Source: RGIG2945 sp045540355 (GTDB lineage: Bacteria; Bacillota; Clostridia; Oscillospirales; Acutalibacteraceae). From it: a stretch of DNA of 64,000 nt. Location: positions 24,507 through 88,506 of the forward strand of contig JAZQHB010000098.1 of NCBI GenBank assembly GCA_045540355.1, written 5' to 3'. The translations under genes were made by a program, and so were the position numbers. The notes beneath the pieces are model-generated. The model had not been told where the DNA came from and made no database searches. It was given only the letters and a program-made list of their open reading frames with translations. Shown here piece by piece: positions 35,425-43,889 of the stretch (positions are counted from its first letter, which is position 1; every line of letters begins with the position of its first letter).

Positions 35425-35781
35425 ATGAAAGAAGATAAGCTTGGTGATTTATCAATGGAGTTATCTGTTGATATCTTAAATCTTTGCAAAAGACTAAAAT
35501 CACAAAAAGAAAACATTATTTCTAATCAAATCGGTAGGAGTGCCTCGAGTATATGTGCAAATATCGCAGAAAGCAAATATGCACACGGCAGAGCAGATTT
35601 TATTGCAAAACTACATATTGCTCTAAAGGAGGCTAGCGAAACCGGTAAATGGTTAGAAATGCTTTTAAAAACAGATAACATTGATATGAACGAGTATAAA
35701 AAACTTAACAGGCTTTGTTCGACAATACGCATATTACTCATAAAATCAATAAATACGGCAAAAGCAAATCAAAAACAATAA
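35425..35781 (+). CDS. Four-helix-bundle protein (S23 / Avd-like family)
   Basis: A 118-residue all-helical protein. The pattern LSMELSVDILNLCKRL, SNQIGRSASSICANIAES, RADFIAKLHIALKEASETGKWLEML and a last helix is that of the TIGR02436 family. Members occur as open frames in intervening sequences of 23S rRNA genes and as Avd, the accessory protein of diversity-generating retroelements that binds nucleic acid as a pentamer. No reverse transcriptase is in the window. ATG 35425 is chosen; TTG codons ten residues earlier lie on the -35/-10 region. The role of stand-alone members is not known; binding the adjacent hairpin array or its RNA is an inference. Confidence 0.87.
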   Translation: MKEDKLGDLSMELSVDILNLCKRLKSQKENIISNQIGRSASSICANIAESKYAHGRADFIAKLHIALKEASETGKWLEMLLKTDNIDMNEYKKLNRLCSTIRILLIKSINTAKANQKQ

Positions 35782-35801
35782 TATAAACAAGGAGCCACAT
35801 C

Positions 35802-36137
35802 ATGGGTTGTATAGCCGAGTTTTTTATGGAATTTGTTTGTGAGATTATCTTTGAAGTGTTATTCGAAGGCTATATCTCACTGATGACAATGATTGTTCCC
35901 GATAAAAATGTTAACATAAAGGCAAGTACCAAGAAAAAAATAAAAAATATCGTCGCAACAATTGCCGTATTTTCATTTATTTCTCTCTTTTTGGGTATTA
36001 TATTTTGGGCTCAAAACGAAGAAATAGAATTAAGACCTGTCGGTAAATATATGACCCTTATTCCCCTTGCAATAATTTTAGTAAATATAACTTTAGGGAT
36101 AATCGGTAAAGTCATCTCTAAAAACAAAAAATCATAA
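35802..36137 (+). CDS. Hypothetical membrane protein, 111 aa
   Basis: ATG 35802 follows AAGGAG by eight bases. Three hydrophobic stretches are visible: an N-terminal amphipathic segment (MGCIAEFFMEFVCEIIFEVLF), a helix at about 48-70 (IVATIAVFSFISLFLGIIFW) and one at about 84-104. Short basic loops separate them. No known domain is recognised. It may form a unit with the next gene and follows the four-helix-bundle gene by 20 bases. Confidence 0.7.
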   Translation: MGCIAEFFMEFVCEIIFEVLFEGYISLMTMIVPDKNVNIKASTKKKIKNIVATIAVFSFISLFLGIIFWAQNEEIELRPVGKYMTLIPLAIILVNITLGIIGKVISKNKKS

Positions 36138-36159
36138 AACTTTAACAAGGAAGTTATTT

Positions 36160-36774
36160 ATGCAAAACGAACTTAAAGAAAAAGCACTTGATTTAGTTGA
36201 ACAATTTTCGGAAGAATTAGCTTCAAAAGGCTTGGCTTGTGAAATTTCTCAAAAGTATTTTCAACACAAGGTATCGCCTTCATCATTTAATCCTAATCAC
36301 AGAGGACTAGTGTTCATTCTTTCTGAAGCCTTTCTCCGTCGCATCAAACAATCACGCGAGAAAGAAATATTTAAAAATCAACCTGACAAATACTACACTC
36401 TTGTTTTAAAATTTGTTCCATGCGACAAAGCTTTGGTCAAAAAACCTGACTGCAAAGAATATTCTTTTCTCTGCAAAAAAATTACTCGTTACGAAGCAGG
36501 CTATGCACCGAAGGAAAAAGATTATCAGCTTGACAAAATACTCGGTAAAATAGAAAAAAGAATCCGTAAAACTCTCAATAAAGCTGAAAAAATGTCTGTT
36601 GAAAAGATTTGCAAGAATAATTTATGGGATAATTTCAGATACTTGAATTCCGAAAAGTATCATTACAAGAAAACAGTTTTCGGCAAAGATAAAAATTTTG
36701 TCGAGCTTGTTATCGGCTTAATCGCTTTAGTGATTTTTATAATTTTTGCAATTATTTTTTATACCACTCTTTGA
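36160..36774 (+). CDS. Hypothetical tail-anchored protein, 204 aa
   Basis: ATG 36160 follows AAGGAAG. The first 180 residues are soluble, Lys-rich and mixed helix/strand (ELKEKALDLVEQFSEELASKG at the start). A single C-terminal membrane helix (FVELVIGLIALVIFIIFAIIF) ends in a few residues, so it is tail-anchored in the cytoplasmic membrane. No family is recognised. It lies 22 bases after the previous small membrane gene and ends at a strong terminator. Confidence 0.7.
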   Translation: MQNELKEKALDLVEQFSEELASKGLACEISQKYFQHKVSPSSFNPNHRGLVFILSEAFLRRIKQSREKEIFKNQPDKYYTLVLKFVPCDKALVKKPDCKEYSFLCKKITRYEAGYAPKEKDYQLDKILGKIEKRIRKTLNKAEKMSVEKICKNNLWDNFRYLNSEKYHYKKTVFGKDKNFVELVIGLIALVIFIIFAIIFYTTL

Positions 36775-36806
36775 AAATCAGTTGTTTTCAAAAACAACTG
36801 ATTTTT
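36774..36806 (+). terminator. Terminator after the 204-aa protein
   Basis: AAAATCAGTTGTTTT (36774-36788) pairs with AAAACAACTGATTTT (36791-36805) with a two-base loop and extends into a T run. The stem is nearly perfect. Confidence 0.85.
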
Positions 36807-36808
36807 CC

Positions 36809-36837
36809 TTTTCATTTCATCTTTTATGTGATATAAT
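36809..36837 (+). promoter_or_regulatory. Probable promoter of the toroid-protein / nucleoside hydrolase pair
   Basis: TATAAT (36832-36837) has TTTTCA 17 bases upstream (36809-36814). The -10 box is strong, the -35 box poor. It is the only candidate before the gene at 36866. Confidence 0.5.
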
Positions 36838-36865
36838 GTAAAAAAAATTCTCGGAGGGTTATTTT

Positions 36866-39043
36866 ATGTCTGCTTTTGACTTTAAAGGTTATTCCGATTT
36901 ACTTAAAAACTGGGTTGTATTTTCACAAAAGCATCTTTACAGATTGCCTGAAAATCCTGAACTTATGTGCTACGGTGCAGGTGAACACGGACATTGGGGC
37001 ACACATACACATCAGAAGGCTTTTTCCGCTTTTGCGATTGCCGCAACTGATGAGGACATATCTTGGGACGACACTCCGCTTACCCGTGAAGAAGTATTGA
37101 AACAAGCCCTCTCAATGCTTCGTTACAACCTTGCTACTCACATTTCCGGAAATCAGAAATGTACTGACGGTAAAAAATGGGGGCATAATTGGATTTATGT
37201 TTTAGGTATTGAACGAATGTATCACGGCATTGAGGTACTTGACAAATACCTCACCAATGAAGACCGCGAAAATATTAAGACGGTTATCCTCTCTGAGTGT
37301 GAATTCATTTTAAACGAATACCCTGTTGAAGCCGGATTATTAGCAGAAAAGAATAAACCCGAAAGCAATATCTGGAACGGTGCAATTCTTTACAGAGCTA
37401 CCGTCCTCTACCCCGATTTGCCCGACAAAGAAAAATATATTGATAAAGCACGACGCTTTTTCCTTAACGGCATTTCAATCGAATCTGACGAAAACTCCGA
37501 TGAAATTATTGACGGTGTTCGTGTCGGTGATTATTTTGTTGGTGCTAATATGTTCAATTCTTTTGCCTGCAATCACCATTTATATATGAATGTCGGTTAT
37601 ATGGCAATTTGTCTCTCAAACATTGCCATGCTTCACTTTTTCCTTAAGGGTCGGGGTGTGAGCGTCGGTGATATCCCCTATCACAATGTCTATGACCTGT
37701 GGAAGCTTGTGAACACCTGCACATACTCTGACGGCAGACTTATAAGAATCGGCGGAGATTCTCGTGCAAGATATTCCTACTGTCAGGATTATCTTCTCCC
37801 TGTATGGGCTCTGATTGAAGATGTCTACGGTGACGACTGCTCCGATATGGAAGATGAGTGGCTCAAAATTTTGCAGAAAGAAACATCAATAAACGGCGAC
37901 GGTTCTTTCCTTTCCGAACGCTTCGGATATTTTGAAGAAACTTCTCCTGTTTACTATACAAGACTTGAAACCGACAGGGCAAATACAATCTCTATGCTTT
38001 TATACTGGCATAAGAAATTCAATATAAAACACACCAATGTCAAACCTCCTGAAATGAAAGAATGGTATGACGATTATCATGGCTCTGTTCTTTCTGCTGA
38101 CGGAAACAGATTTACTTCCTTTACATGGATTTCATCAGAAAAGCCTCAGGCACTAATTCTTCCCAAAGGTGACAGTTCGTTTGCCGAATGGAGATACAAT
38201 CTCTGCGGAAAAATCAGAGGTGCAGGAACTGTAAACGAAGATGATGTTTACAAGAAGTCGGTTGAACAGTTTGACGGCGGTTTCCTTACATCAGGAGTTA
38301 CTTTCTCTCATTCTCTGAAGTTCCTTGCAGAAGGCAGAACAAGAGAAAATCTCGCTAAAAAATATGTAGCTTTCGCTGCTTTGCCCGATGAAAAAACAAT
38401 TCTTTGTCTGCAATATGCCGATGCGTTTAACCGAGTATATGTTGCTGCTTTAAGAGGTATTCTCTGGAATGTACCCAACGATATTTTTAATAAATCTCAA
38501 CGCACGCTTTACTACGGAAACAAAAAAGAGTATCTGCGTGGCGGCAGTCTTGCAAACAAATTTGAAACAATGGAGCTTGGTTACTATGCTAACTTTGATA
38601 ACAAAATCGGTATTGCAAGCAAAACTCCGCTGACCTTAGTCAGAAACGGAAAGCGACAAGTCAGCATAAGACACAAGCAAGGTGTAGACAGCGGCTCTTT
38701 GTACGCAGAAGAAATCTGTTCCCCCTATCTTGCAAAACGCCGTTTCTTTGACCGCGGTGAGAATATGATTGACACAGGTTTCGCGATGTCATTAGGCAAT
38801 GCAGACGACACAAAAGCTCTGCTTGATAATTTATTTGCACCCGAGCTTGACGGACTAAAAACAGTAGGTACTTCAGGTGCTGACGGAGAAAGATATCTCC
38901 TCGTTGCAAATCAAGGCGAATGTGACCGCGAATTTTCTCTCGACGAATTAGGATTTGAAGATGTTATTGATGTTGTTAAAAACACAAAGGCAACAAATTG
39001 CGTTTTAAAACCCGCAGATGCACTTCTTCTCAAGGTAAAGTAA
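36866..39043 (+). CDS. Large (alpha/alpha)-toroid, heparinase/lyase-like protein, 725 aa
   Basis: ATG 36866 follows GGAGGG. The first 400 residues are helical with aromatic-rich repeats (GHWGTHTHQKAFSAFAIAAT, GHNWIYVLGIERMYHGIEVL, FACNHHLYMNVGYMAICLS), as in the incomplete alpha/alpha toroid of heparinase II/III-type polysaccharide lyases and related DUF families. The second part is strand-rich and could be the beta-sandwich. No signal peptide is seen, so the substrate is likely imported oligosaccharide or the enzyme acts on a cytoplasmic glycoconjugate. The nucleoside-hydrolase-like gene follows by one base. I do not assign a reaction. Confidence 0.75.
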   Translation: MSAFDFKGYSDLLKNWVVFSQKHLYRLPENPELMCYGAGEHGHWGTHTHQKAFSAFAIAATDEDISWDDTPLTREEVLKQALSMLRYNLATHISGNQKCTDGKKWGHNWIYVLGIERMYHGIEVLDKYLTNEDRENIKTVILSECEFILNEYPVEAGLLAEKNKPESNIWNGAILYRATVLYPDLPDKEKYIDKARRFFLNGISIESDENSDEIIDGVRVGDYFVGANMFNSFACNHHLYMNVGYMAICLSNIAMLHFFLKGRGVSVGDIPYHNVYDLWKLVNTCTYSDGRLIRIGGDSRARYSYCQDYLLPVWALIEDVYGDDCSDMEDEWLKILQKETSINGDGSFLSERFGYFEETSPVYYTRLETDRANTISMLLYWHKKFNIKHTNVKPPEMKEWYDDYHGSVLSADGNRFTSFTWISSEKPQALILPKGDSSFAEWRYNLCGKIRGAGTVNEDDVYKKSVEQFDGGFLTSGVTFSHSLKFLAEGRTRENLAKKYVAFAALPDEKTILCLQYADAFNRVYVAALRGILWNVPNDIFNKSQRTLYYGNKKEYLRGGSLANKFETMELGYYANFDNKIGIASKTPLTLVRNGKRQVSIRHKQGVDSGSLYAEEICSPYLAKRRFFDRGENMIDTGFAMSLGNADDTKALLDNLFAPELDGLKTVGTSGADGERYLLVANQGECDREFSLDELGFEDVIDVVKNTKATNCVLKPADALLLKVK

Positions 39044-39044
39044 T

Positions 39045-39929
39045 ATGAGAAAATTTATTGTAGGCACGGATTGGTGGACGGATTGCGACGACGCGGTTGC
39101 GATGCGAATACTGGCACGAGCACATAAAAACGGTGACATCAAAATTGAGGGAATCGGAATCAATGCTTGCATGGAATATTCCGTAACCTCACTCGAAGGT
39201 TTTCTCAACTCGGAAAAAGTTTCCGATATACCTTTGGGAATCGATTTAAAAGCTACCGATTTCGGTGGTAATCCTCCATATCAGAAAAGGTTATCCGCAC
39301 ATTCAAAACATTATAAATCTAATGAAGATGCCGTTGATGCAGTAAGGCTTTACAGAAAAATTCTCAATGACATCGATGAAAAAATCGAAATCATCGAGAT
39401 AGGATATCTTCAGGTTATTGCCGATGTATTTAAAAGTTCTGCTGATGATATTTCCGATAAATCGGGACTTGAACTCATAAGAGAAAATGTTTCGAAAATA
39501 TGGGTTATGGCAGGAAAATGGGATGAAGATGAAGGGTGCGAAAATAACTTTGCAAGAAATTCCCGTTCGGCTGAAGCAGGTCATATTTTCTGTGACCTCT
39601 GCCCCGTTCCCGTCACTTTTTTGGGTTGGGAGGTCGGACATTCCGTAATCACAGGCGGTGAGCTCGATAAAAATGATGTTCTCTATCAGGTTTTGCTCGA
39701 CCACAATAAACCAAACGGCAGAAGCTCATGGGACCCGATGTTAGTTGCCATGGCAATAATCGGTAATGAAGAAAAAGCCGGTTATAAAACGGTCGTCGGT
39801 AAAGCTTATGTTGACCCCGACTCAGGACACAACTCTTTCACAGAAGCACCTGACGGAAACCAAAGATATGTAATAAAAGTAAAAACTGACGATTATTATA
39901 AAAATCAAATAAACAGCTTAATCAAATGA
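39045..39929 (+). CDS. Nucleoside hydrolase family protein
   Basis: A 294-residue protein with the calcium-site start IVGTDWWTDCDDAVAMRIL (family consensus DTDPGxDDA), and late GHNSFTEAPDGNQRYV. The DWWTDCDD variant and absence of the canonical DTDPG indicate a divergent subgroup of inosine-uridine-preferring hydrolases. It starts two bases after the lyase-like gene stops, so the two are probably co-translated. The true substrate may not be a nucleoside; hydrolysis of an N-ribosyl or similar bond is an inference from the family. Confidence 0.82.
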   Translation: MRKFIVGTDWWTDCDDAVAMRILARAHKNGDIKIEGIGINACMEYSVTSLEGFLNSEKVSDIPLGIDLKATDFGGNPPYQKRLSAHSKHYKSNEDAVDAVRLYRKILNDIDEKIEIIEIGYLQVIADVFKSSADDISDKSGLELIRENVSKIWVMAGKWDEDEGCENNFARNSRSAEAGHIFCDLCPVPVTFLGWEVGHSVITGGELDKNDVLYQVLLDHNKPNGRSSWDPMLVAMAIIGNEEKAGYKTVVGKAYVDPDSGHNSFTEAPDGNQRYVIKVKTDDYYKNQINSLIK

Positions 39930-39932
39930 ATT

Positions 39933-39969
39933 AAGGTTGCTCTGCGAAAAAGCAAAGCAACCTTTTTTT
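39933..39969. terminator. Terminator shared by the convergent units at 39.9 kb
   Basis: AAGGTTGCT (39933-39941) pairs with AGCAACCTT (39956-39964) and is followed by seven T on the plus strand. It lies between the end of the nucleoside hydrolase gene and the end of the ABC exporter operon. Confidence 0.85.
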
Positions 39970-39991
39970 CATTCAGATAGTCACCGATGAA

Positions 39992-41797
39992 TCAGGGGGT
40001 TATCTCCTGAGCCTGATACTTTTCAGCCTGAAGATTGAACATATAGGCATATTTGCCGTTTAATTTCATCAATTCATCGTGACTTCCGCTTTCGATAATT
40101 CTGCCGTTTTCCATCATAAATATGCGGTCGGCATTTCTTGTGGTTGAAAGTCTGTGTGAGATAAATATAACTGTTTTGTCCTCTGCCGCTTCAATCATTG
40201 ATTGATTGAGTTCATACTCAGATATCGGGTCAAGATTTGCTGAGGGCTCGTCAAGAATAACGAAAGGACATTGCTTGTAAAATGCTCTTGCGATAGCGAC
40301 TTTCTGCTCCTCACCGCCTGATAACATCATACCGTCATCGCTGAACTCACGGAGCAAAACAGTGTCAACTCCGTCAGGTAACTCCTTCTTAAAACCGGCG
40401 TGCTTCAAAGCTTCAAGAACCCTGTCTTTGTCATAATCAACATCTAAAGCTACATTTTCACCAACCGTTGCACCGAAGATTTTGAAATCCTGAAATACTG
40501 CGGCAAAGCGGTCACGGTGTGAATCAATAGTTTCTTCTTTGATGTTTCTGCCGTCAATTATAATCTCACCGCTATCAACATCATAAAGCCTCAAAAGCAG
40601 ATTTGTAAGGGTTGTCTTACCTGCCCCGTTATAGCCCACAAGTGCGACCTTCTCTCCTGGGTTAATTGTCATATTTATATCTTCAAGTGCGTTTTTGTCA
40701 CTGCCTTCATATTTGAAGCTGACATTTTTAAGCTCGATTTTTTTCGGCTTTCCGCACTCTGCAATATGTTCTCCGTCTTTCATTTCAGTTTCGGTTGAAA
40801 GGAAAACTCTGTACTTTTCAATCATTTTGGAGCGTTCGGTGAAATTACGGACTGCGTAAACGGTCAGATACAAAACTGCACTTCCTATCTGCACCGCACC
40901 GTTAAAGGTTGCAACAAAATCTCCGGCTGACATTGTCTTTGTAACAAGTGTTTGATATCCGATATATCCTGTCAGCACGAGCATAAAACCGATTACCTGA
41001 ACAGATGCATCCTGAATAAAGAACATCCAATCGATTTTTTTGACATATTTTCTTTGAGTTTTGCTTTCTTCGTCTGCACTCTCTCTGAAGCGTTGTATCA
41101 GAAGCGGAATTATACCGTTCATTCTTGTTTCACCCGCATACTCGGGCAGATAAAATACCCTTGCAAAATAGTCCGATCGTCTGCGTTTTTCGGTTGTTTT
41201 TTCTCTGTATTCCATCTGAACATTACCCGTTTTTCTGCCGAGCGGAATAAATGCAAGAACAAAAACAAGAACGATAACGAGGCAAACCCAATCTATTGTA
41301 ACTATAATCGTACTGATGGTTATAAATGAAATGATCTCGGTTATATAACCACGGACCAGCATCAGTATTCTTTGTATATTTTCAGATGAGGTTTCAATAG
41401 CAAGTATAAAATCACCGTAAAACTTCGGGTCATCATATTTTTTAAGATCAAGCTTCATCGCTTTTTCATAAAGCTTTGAGTGAATACCGCGATAGAGGTT
41501 CTCTCGTTCTCTGTGTATGTAGATTTCAAATATGAGACCGTTGAGTATATTGGATAATAACAAAATCACGGCTATTGCAACAACCGCCCATATTATACTG
41601 TCGGTTTCACCCTTCTCAACTTCATCAATGATATACTTGATTCCTATGACTGATACAAGTCTTACGGGAATTGTATGAAATATATTCAGTAATATTTCCG
41701 TTACTACAAGCCAGGGAGAAATTGAAAACATCAGTTTAACAATATAAAAAATGTTCTGCGGAATGGAATGTGCATTCTTTTCTCTGTTTTTTATCAT
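39992..41797 (-). CDS. ABC exporter half-transporter, second subunit
   Basis: A 601-residue exporter with a six-helix membrane domain (about 30-310) and a nucleotide-binding domain. Motifs are Walker A GYNGAGKTT, signature MLSGGEEQKVAIARAF, Walker B PFVILDEPSANLDP and the switch FISHRLSTT. Its start overlaps the first subunit by four bases. Two adjacent half-transporters with distinct sequences form a heterodimer, as in BmrCD-type multidrug exporters. Both Walker B sites keep the catalytic Glu, so both ATP sites may be active. Substrate is not known. Confidence 0.9.
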   Translation of the reverse strand: MIKNREKNAHSIPQNIFYIVKLMFSISPWLVVTEILLNIFHTIPVRLVSVIGIKYIIDEVEKGETDSIIWAVVAIAVILLLSNILNGLIFEIYIHRERENLYRGIHSKLYEKAMKLDLKKYDDPKFYGDFILAIETSSENIQRILMLVRGYITEIISFITISTIIVTIDWVCLVIVLVFVLAFIPLGRKTGNVQMEYREKTTEKRRRSDYFARVFYLPEYAGETRMNGIIPLLIQRFRESADEESKTQRKYVKKIDWMFFIQDASVQVIGFMLVLTGYIGYQTLVTKTMSAGDFVATFNGAVQIGSAVLYLTVYAVRNFTERSKMIEKYRVFLSTETEMKDGEHIAECGKPKKIELKNVSFKYEGSDKNALEDINMTINPGEKVALVGYNGAGKTTLTNLLLRLYDVDSGEIIIDGRNIKEETIDSHRDRFAAVFQDFKIFGATVGENVALDVDYDKDRVLEALKHAGFKKELPDGVDTVLLREFSDDGMMLSGGEEQKVAIARAFYKQCPFVILDEPSANLDPISEYELNQSMIEAAEDKTVIFISHRLSTTRNADRIFMMENGRIIESGSHDELMKLNGKYAYMFNLQAEKYQAQEITP

Positions 41798-43602
41798 ACT
41801 GTTGCCTCCTCTCCGTCAGATTTATAATTTGATGCTTGCATTGTGAACATTTCGGCATATATTCCGTTTTGCTCCATCAAATCCTTATGTGTGCCGTTTT
41901 CTGCAACCTCGCCACCGTCGAAAACAAATATTTTGTCTGACAAAACCGCACTTGAAAGCCTGTGCGAAATATAAATTACCATTTTATCCTTGGTTGCCTC
42001 TATAAGACTTTCGTACATCTTATATTCAGCAATCGGGTCAAGTGCAGATGACGGCTCATCAAGAACTGCCATATCAAAAGCATGGGCAAACATTCTTGCG
42101 GCCGCAACCTTGTGCTGTTCACCGCCAGACAATCCCGTACCGTTTTTGTCAAACTCCCTTGTAAGCTGAGTTTCGGCACCCTGCGGCAAAGTCATTATTT
42201 TATCATAAGCACCGCTTGCAATAAGTGCTTGCTCAGAAAGCTTTTTATCCTCATCACTTTCACATTCACGGCAAAGGACATTTTCATTTACCGTCAATGC
42301 AAAGACCTTATAATCCTGAAAAACAGTACCTATTCTTTCCCTTAATGATTCAAGGTCGTATTCTTTTATATCAATTCCGTTAACAAAAATCTCACCCTCG
42401 TCGGGGTCATAAAAACGCAATAACAGTTTTACAAAAGTAGATTTTCCCGCACCGTTTTTGCCTACGACAGCAACTGTTTCATTGTCTTGAATTTTAAATG
42501 ATATGTTTTTAAGTGACGGCTTTTCAGCGCCCGGATATGTAAAGCTTACATTTTTAAATTCTATTGTTTTGATTTCATCGGCAATTTTTTCGCCGTTCAC
42601 GGTATGATTCTCATATTTCAGAAATTCTCTTAAATTTCTGAAATAAACTGCGTTTTTCTGAAGCTCAGCAACAGCTTCGCTTATATCAGCTATAACATCC
42701 TTTATACTGCCGATAGCCGTCATCAATACTGAAAAGTCAGCTATTTTAAGATTCTTCTTGACTATAAAACGGTAAGCTCCATAGCCATAAGTTGCGATTA
42801 TCGGAAGTGCTTCTGCGAATATTCCTGCAGAAATTTCAAAAGCAGCAAGCTTTTTGCCGTATTTTTTGATTAAACCTCTGTTAGCATCAACAGCATCATT
42901 AAACCGTTTATACATAACGCTGAATATTCCCGATGTACGCATATCTTTTGCGTAATCCCGCAAGAACACCGTTCTTTGCACATAGGATTTTTCGCGCCTG
43001 TGCGGTGTCATTTCCTTGTCTTTGTTATATTCAATTTTCGCTTTAATTCCCTTAATGGCAATAATAGCAATAACAGACAACAAAACCAAGAGCAACCTCG
43101 GGTCAACAGATGATACATACCCTACAAGAAAGACTCCGGATATCACTCCTGCAACAATTCTGCAGATCTGATATGTAAAATTGAAATAAATTCCGTTGCT
43201 TATGATTTCGGTTGCCCGTTTGTATTTATCATAATATTCGGGATTCTCATAACATTCGATATCAACCTCTGCCGCTTTTGCAAGTATTTTTTCATTGAGC
43301 TTTTTATATACTTTCCTCGAACAGACCAATCGGTAATAATCCCCGATACAATCTATTGCCTTTGCAATTAAGCCTGCACCGCAGAATATCAGAATAAGAA
43401 TCATAAACTGCCTGAATGTCCCTCCGGATGTTATGATTTCAAGCAATTCTTTCAAAAACAATACTTCCTGAACATAGGCTGTAAAAAACCAGAAGGCAGT
43501 CATAGTTAAAATTCCGCCGATGATAAACATCGGTGATGACTGCATCAGTATTTTCAAGGCGTAAAAGATGTCTTTGAACAATTGAAAACGCTCTTTTTTC
43601 AT
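41794..43602 (-). CDS. ABC exporter half-transporter, first subunit
   Basis: A 602-residue half-transporter with an N-terminal membrane domain and a nucleotide-binding domain: Walker A GKNGAGKSTF, signature LSGGEQHKVAAARMF, Walker B MAVLDEPSSALDP, switch YISHRLSS. The start is ATG 43602 because AGGAGG lies six bases upstream; an earlier in-frame start lies in the attenuator. The gene follows a leader peptide and intrinsic terminator, which suggests ribosome-sensed induction. Confidence 0.9.
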   Translation of the reverse strand: MKKERFQLFKDIFYALKILMQSSPMFIIGGILTMTAFWFFTAYVQEVLFLKELLEIITSGGTFRQFMILILIFCGAGLIAKAIDCIGDYYRLVCSRKVYKKLNEKILAKAAEVDIECYENPEYYDKYKRATEIISNGIYFNFTYQICRIVAGVISGVFLVGYVSSVDPRLLLVLLSVIAIIAIKGIKAKIEYNKDKEMTPHRREKSYVQRTVFLRDYAKDMRTSGIFSVMYKRFNDAVDANRGLIKKYGKKLAAFEISAGIFAEALPIIATYGYGAYRFIVKKNLKIADFSVLMTAIGSIKDVIADISEAVAELQKNAVYFRNLREFLKYENHTVNGEKIADEIKTIEFKNVSFTYPGAEKPSLKNISFKIQDNETVAVVGKNGAGKSTFVKLLLRFYDPDEGEIFVNGIDIKEYDLESLRERIGTVFQDYKVFALTVNENVLCRECESDEDKKLSEQALIASGAYDKIMTLPQGAETQLTREFDKNGTGLSGGEQHKVAAARMFAHAFDMAVLDEPSSALDPIAEYKMYESLIEATKDKMVIYISHRLSSAVLSDKIFVFDGGEVAENGTHKDLMEQNGIYAEMFTMQASNYKSDGEEATV

Positions 43603-43620
43603 ACTAAACCTCCTCTTATA

Positions 43621-43653
43621 AAACAAAAATCGGCTCTGTTCTCACAAAGCCGA
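43621..43653 (-). terminator. Attenuator terminator before the ABC exporter genes
   Basis: On the minus strand TCGGCTTTGT (43653-43644) pairs with ACAGAGCCGA (43639-43630), ten pairs including one G-T, with a GAGA tetraloop. TTTTTGTTTT follows. It lies between the leader peptide and the first structural gene. Confidence 0.88.
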
Positions 43654-43670
43654 CAAATCAATATGCCCGA

Positions 43671-43724
43671 TTATTTCTTATCGGACAAAAGTCTGTTCGG
43701 CTGATAAAGATAAGTATATAACAT
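43671..43724 (-). CDS. Leader peptide (17 aa) of the ABC exporter operon
   Basis: ATG 43722-43724 (minus) after AAGGAG encodes MLYTYLYQPNRLLSDKK and stops at 43671, 18 bases before the attenuator stem. GTCGGACAAAA around its start can pair with TTTTGTCCGAT inside the leader, and AGCCGA of codons 8-10 (Gln-Pro-Asn) can pair with TCGGCT, the 5' arm of the terminator. Translation state could therefore choose between terminator and antiterminator. This architecture matches ribosome-mediated attenuation known for BmrCD-type drug exporters. Confidence 0.78.
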   Translation of the reverse strand: MLYTYLYQPNRLLSDKK

Positions 43725-43756
43725 TTTGTCCGACTCCTTACATTTGTTGTTTCAAA

Positions 43757-43785
43757 AGTATAACACATAGGCAAAAAACTGTCAA
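43757..43785 (-). promoter_or_regulatory. Consensus promoter of the leader peptide-ABC exporter operon
   Basis: On the minus strand TTGACA (43780-43785), a 17-base spacer and TATACT (43757-43762). It gives a leader of about 150 bases containing the leader peptide and attenuator. Confidence 0.85.
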
Positions 43786-43817
43786 GAAAATCAGAACACG
43801 CTTAGTTTTTCAAAAAA

Positions 43818-43858
43818 TATACCGTTTCGGGATATTTATATTATACCAAAGTGGGATA
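43818..43858. promoter_or_regulatory. Duplicated operator, TATACC-N5-GGGATA
   Basis: TATACCGTTTCGGGATA (43818-43834) and TATACCAAAGTGGGATA (43842-43858) are the same imperfect dyad with different central five bases, 24 bases apart. They lie just upstream of the XRE gene and 33 bases before the -35 box of the ABC promoter in the other direction. They are likely binding sites of the XRE protein. Confidence 0.65.
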
Positions 43859-43889
43859 ATATTGTCAAGTAAATATTTCGAGGTGACTT

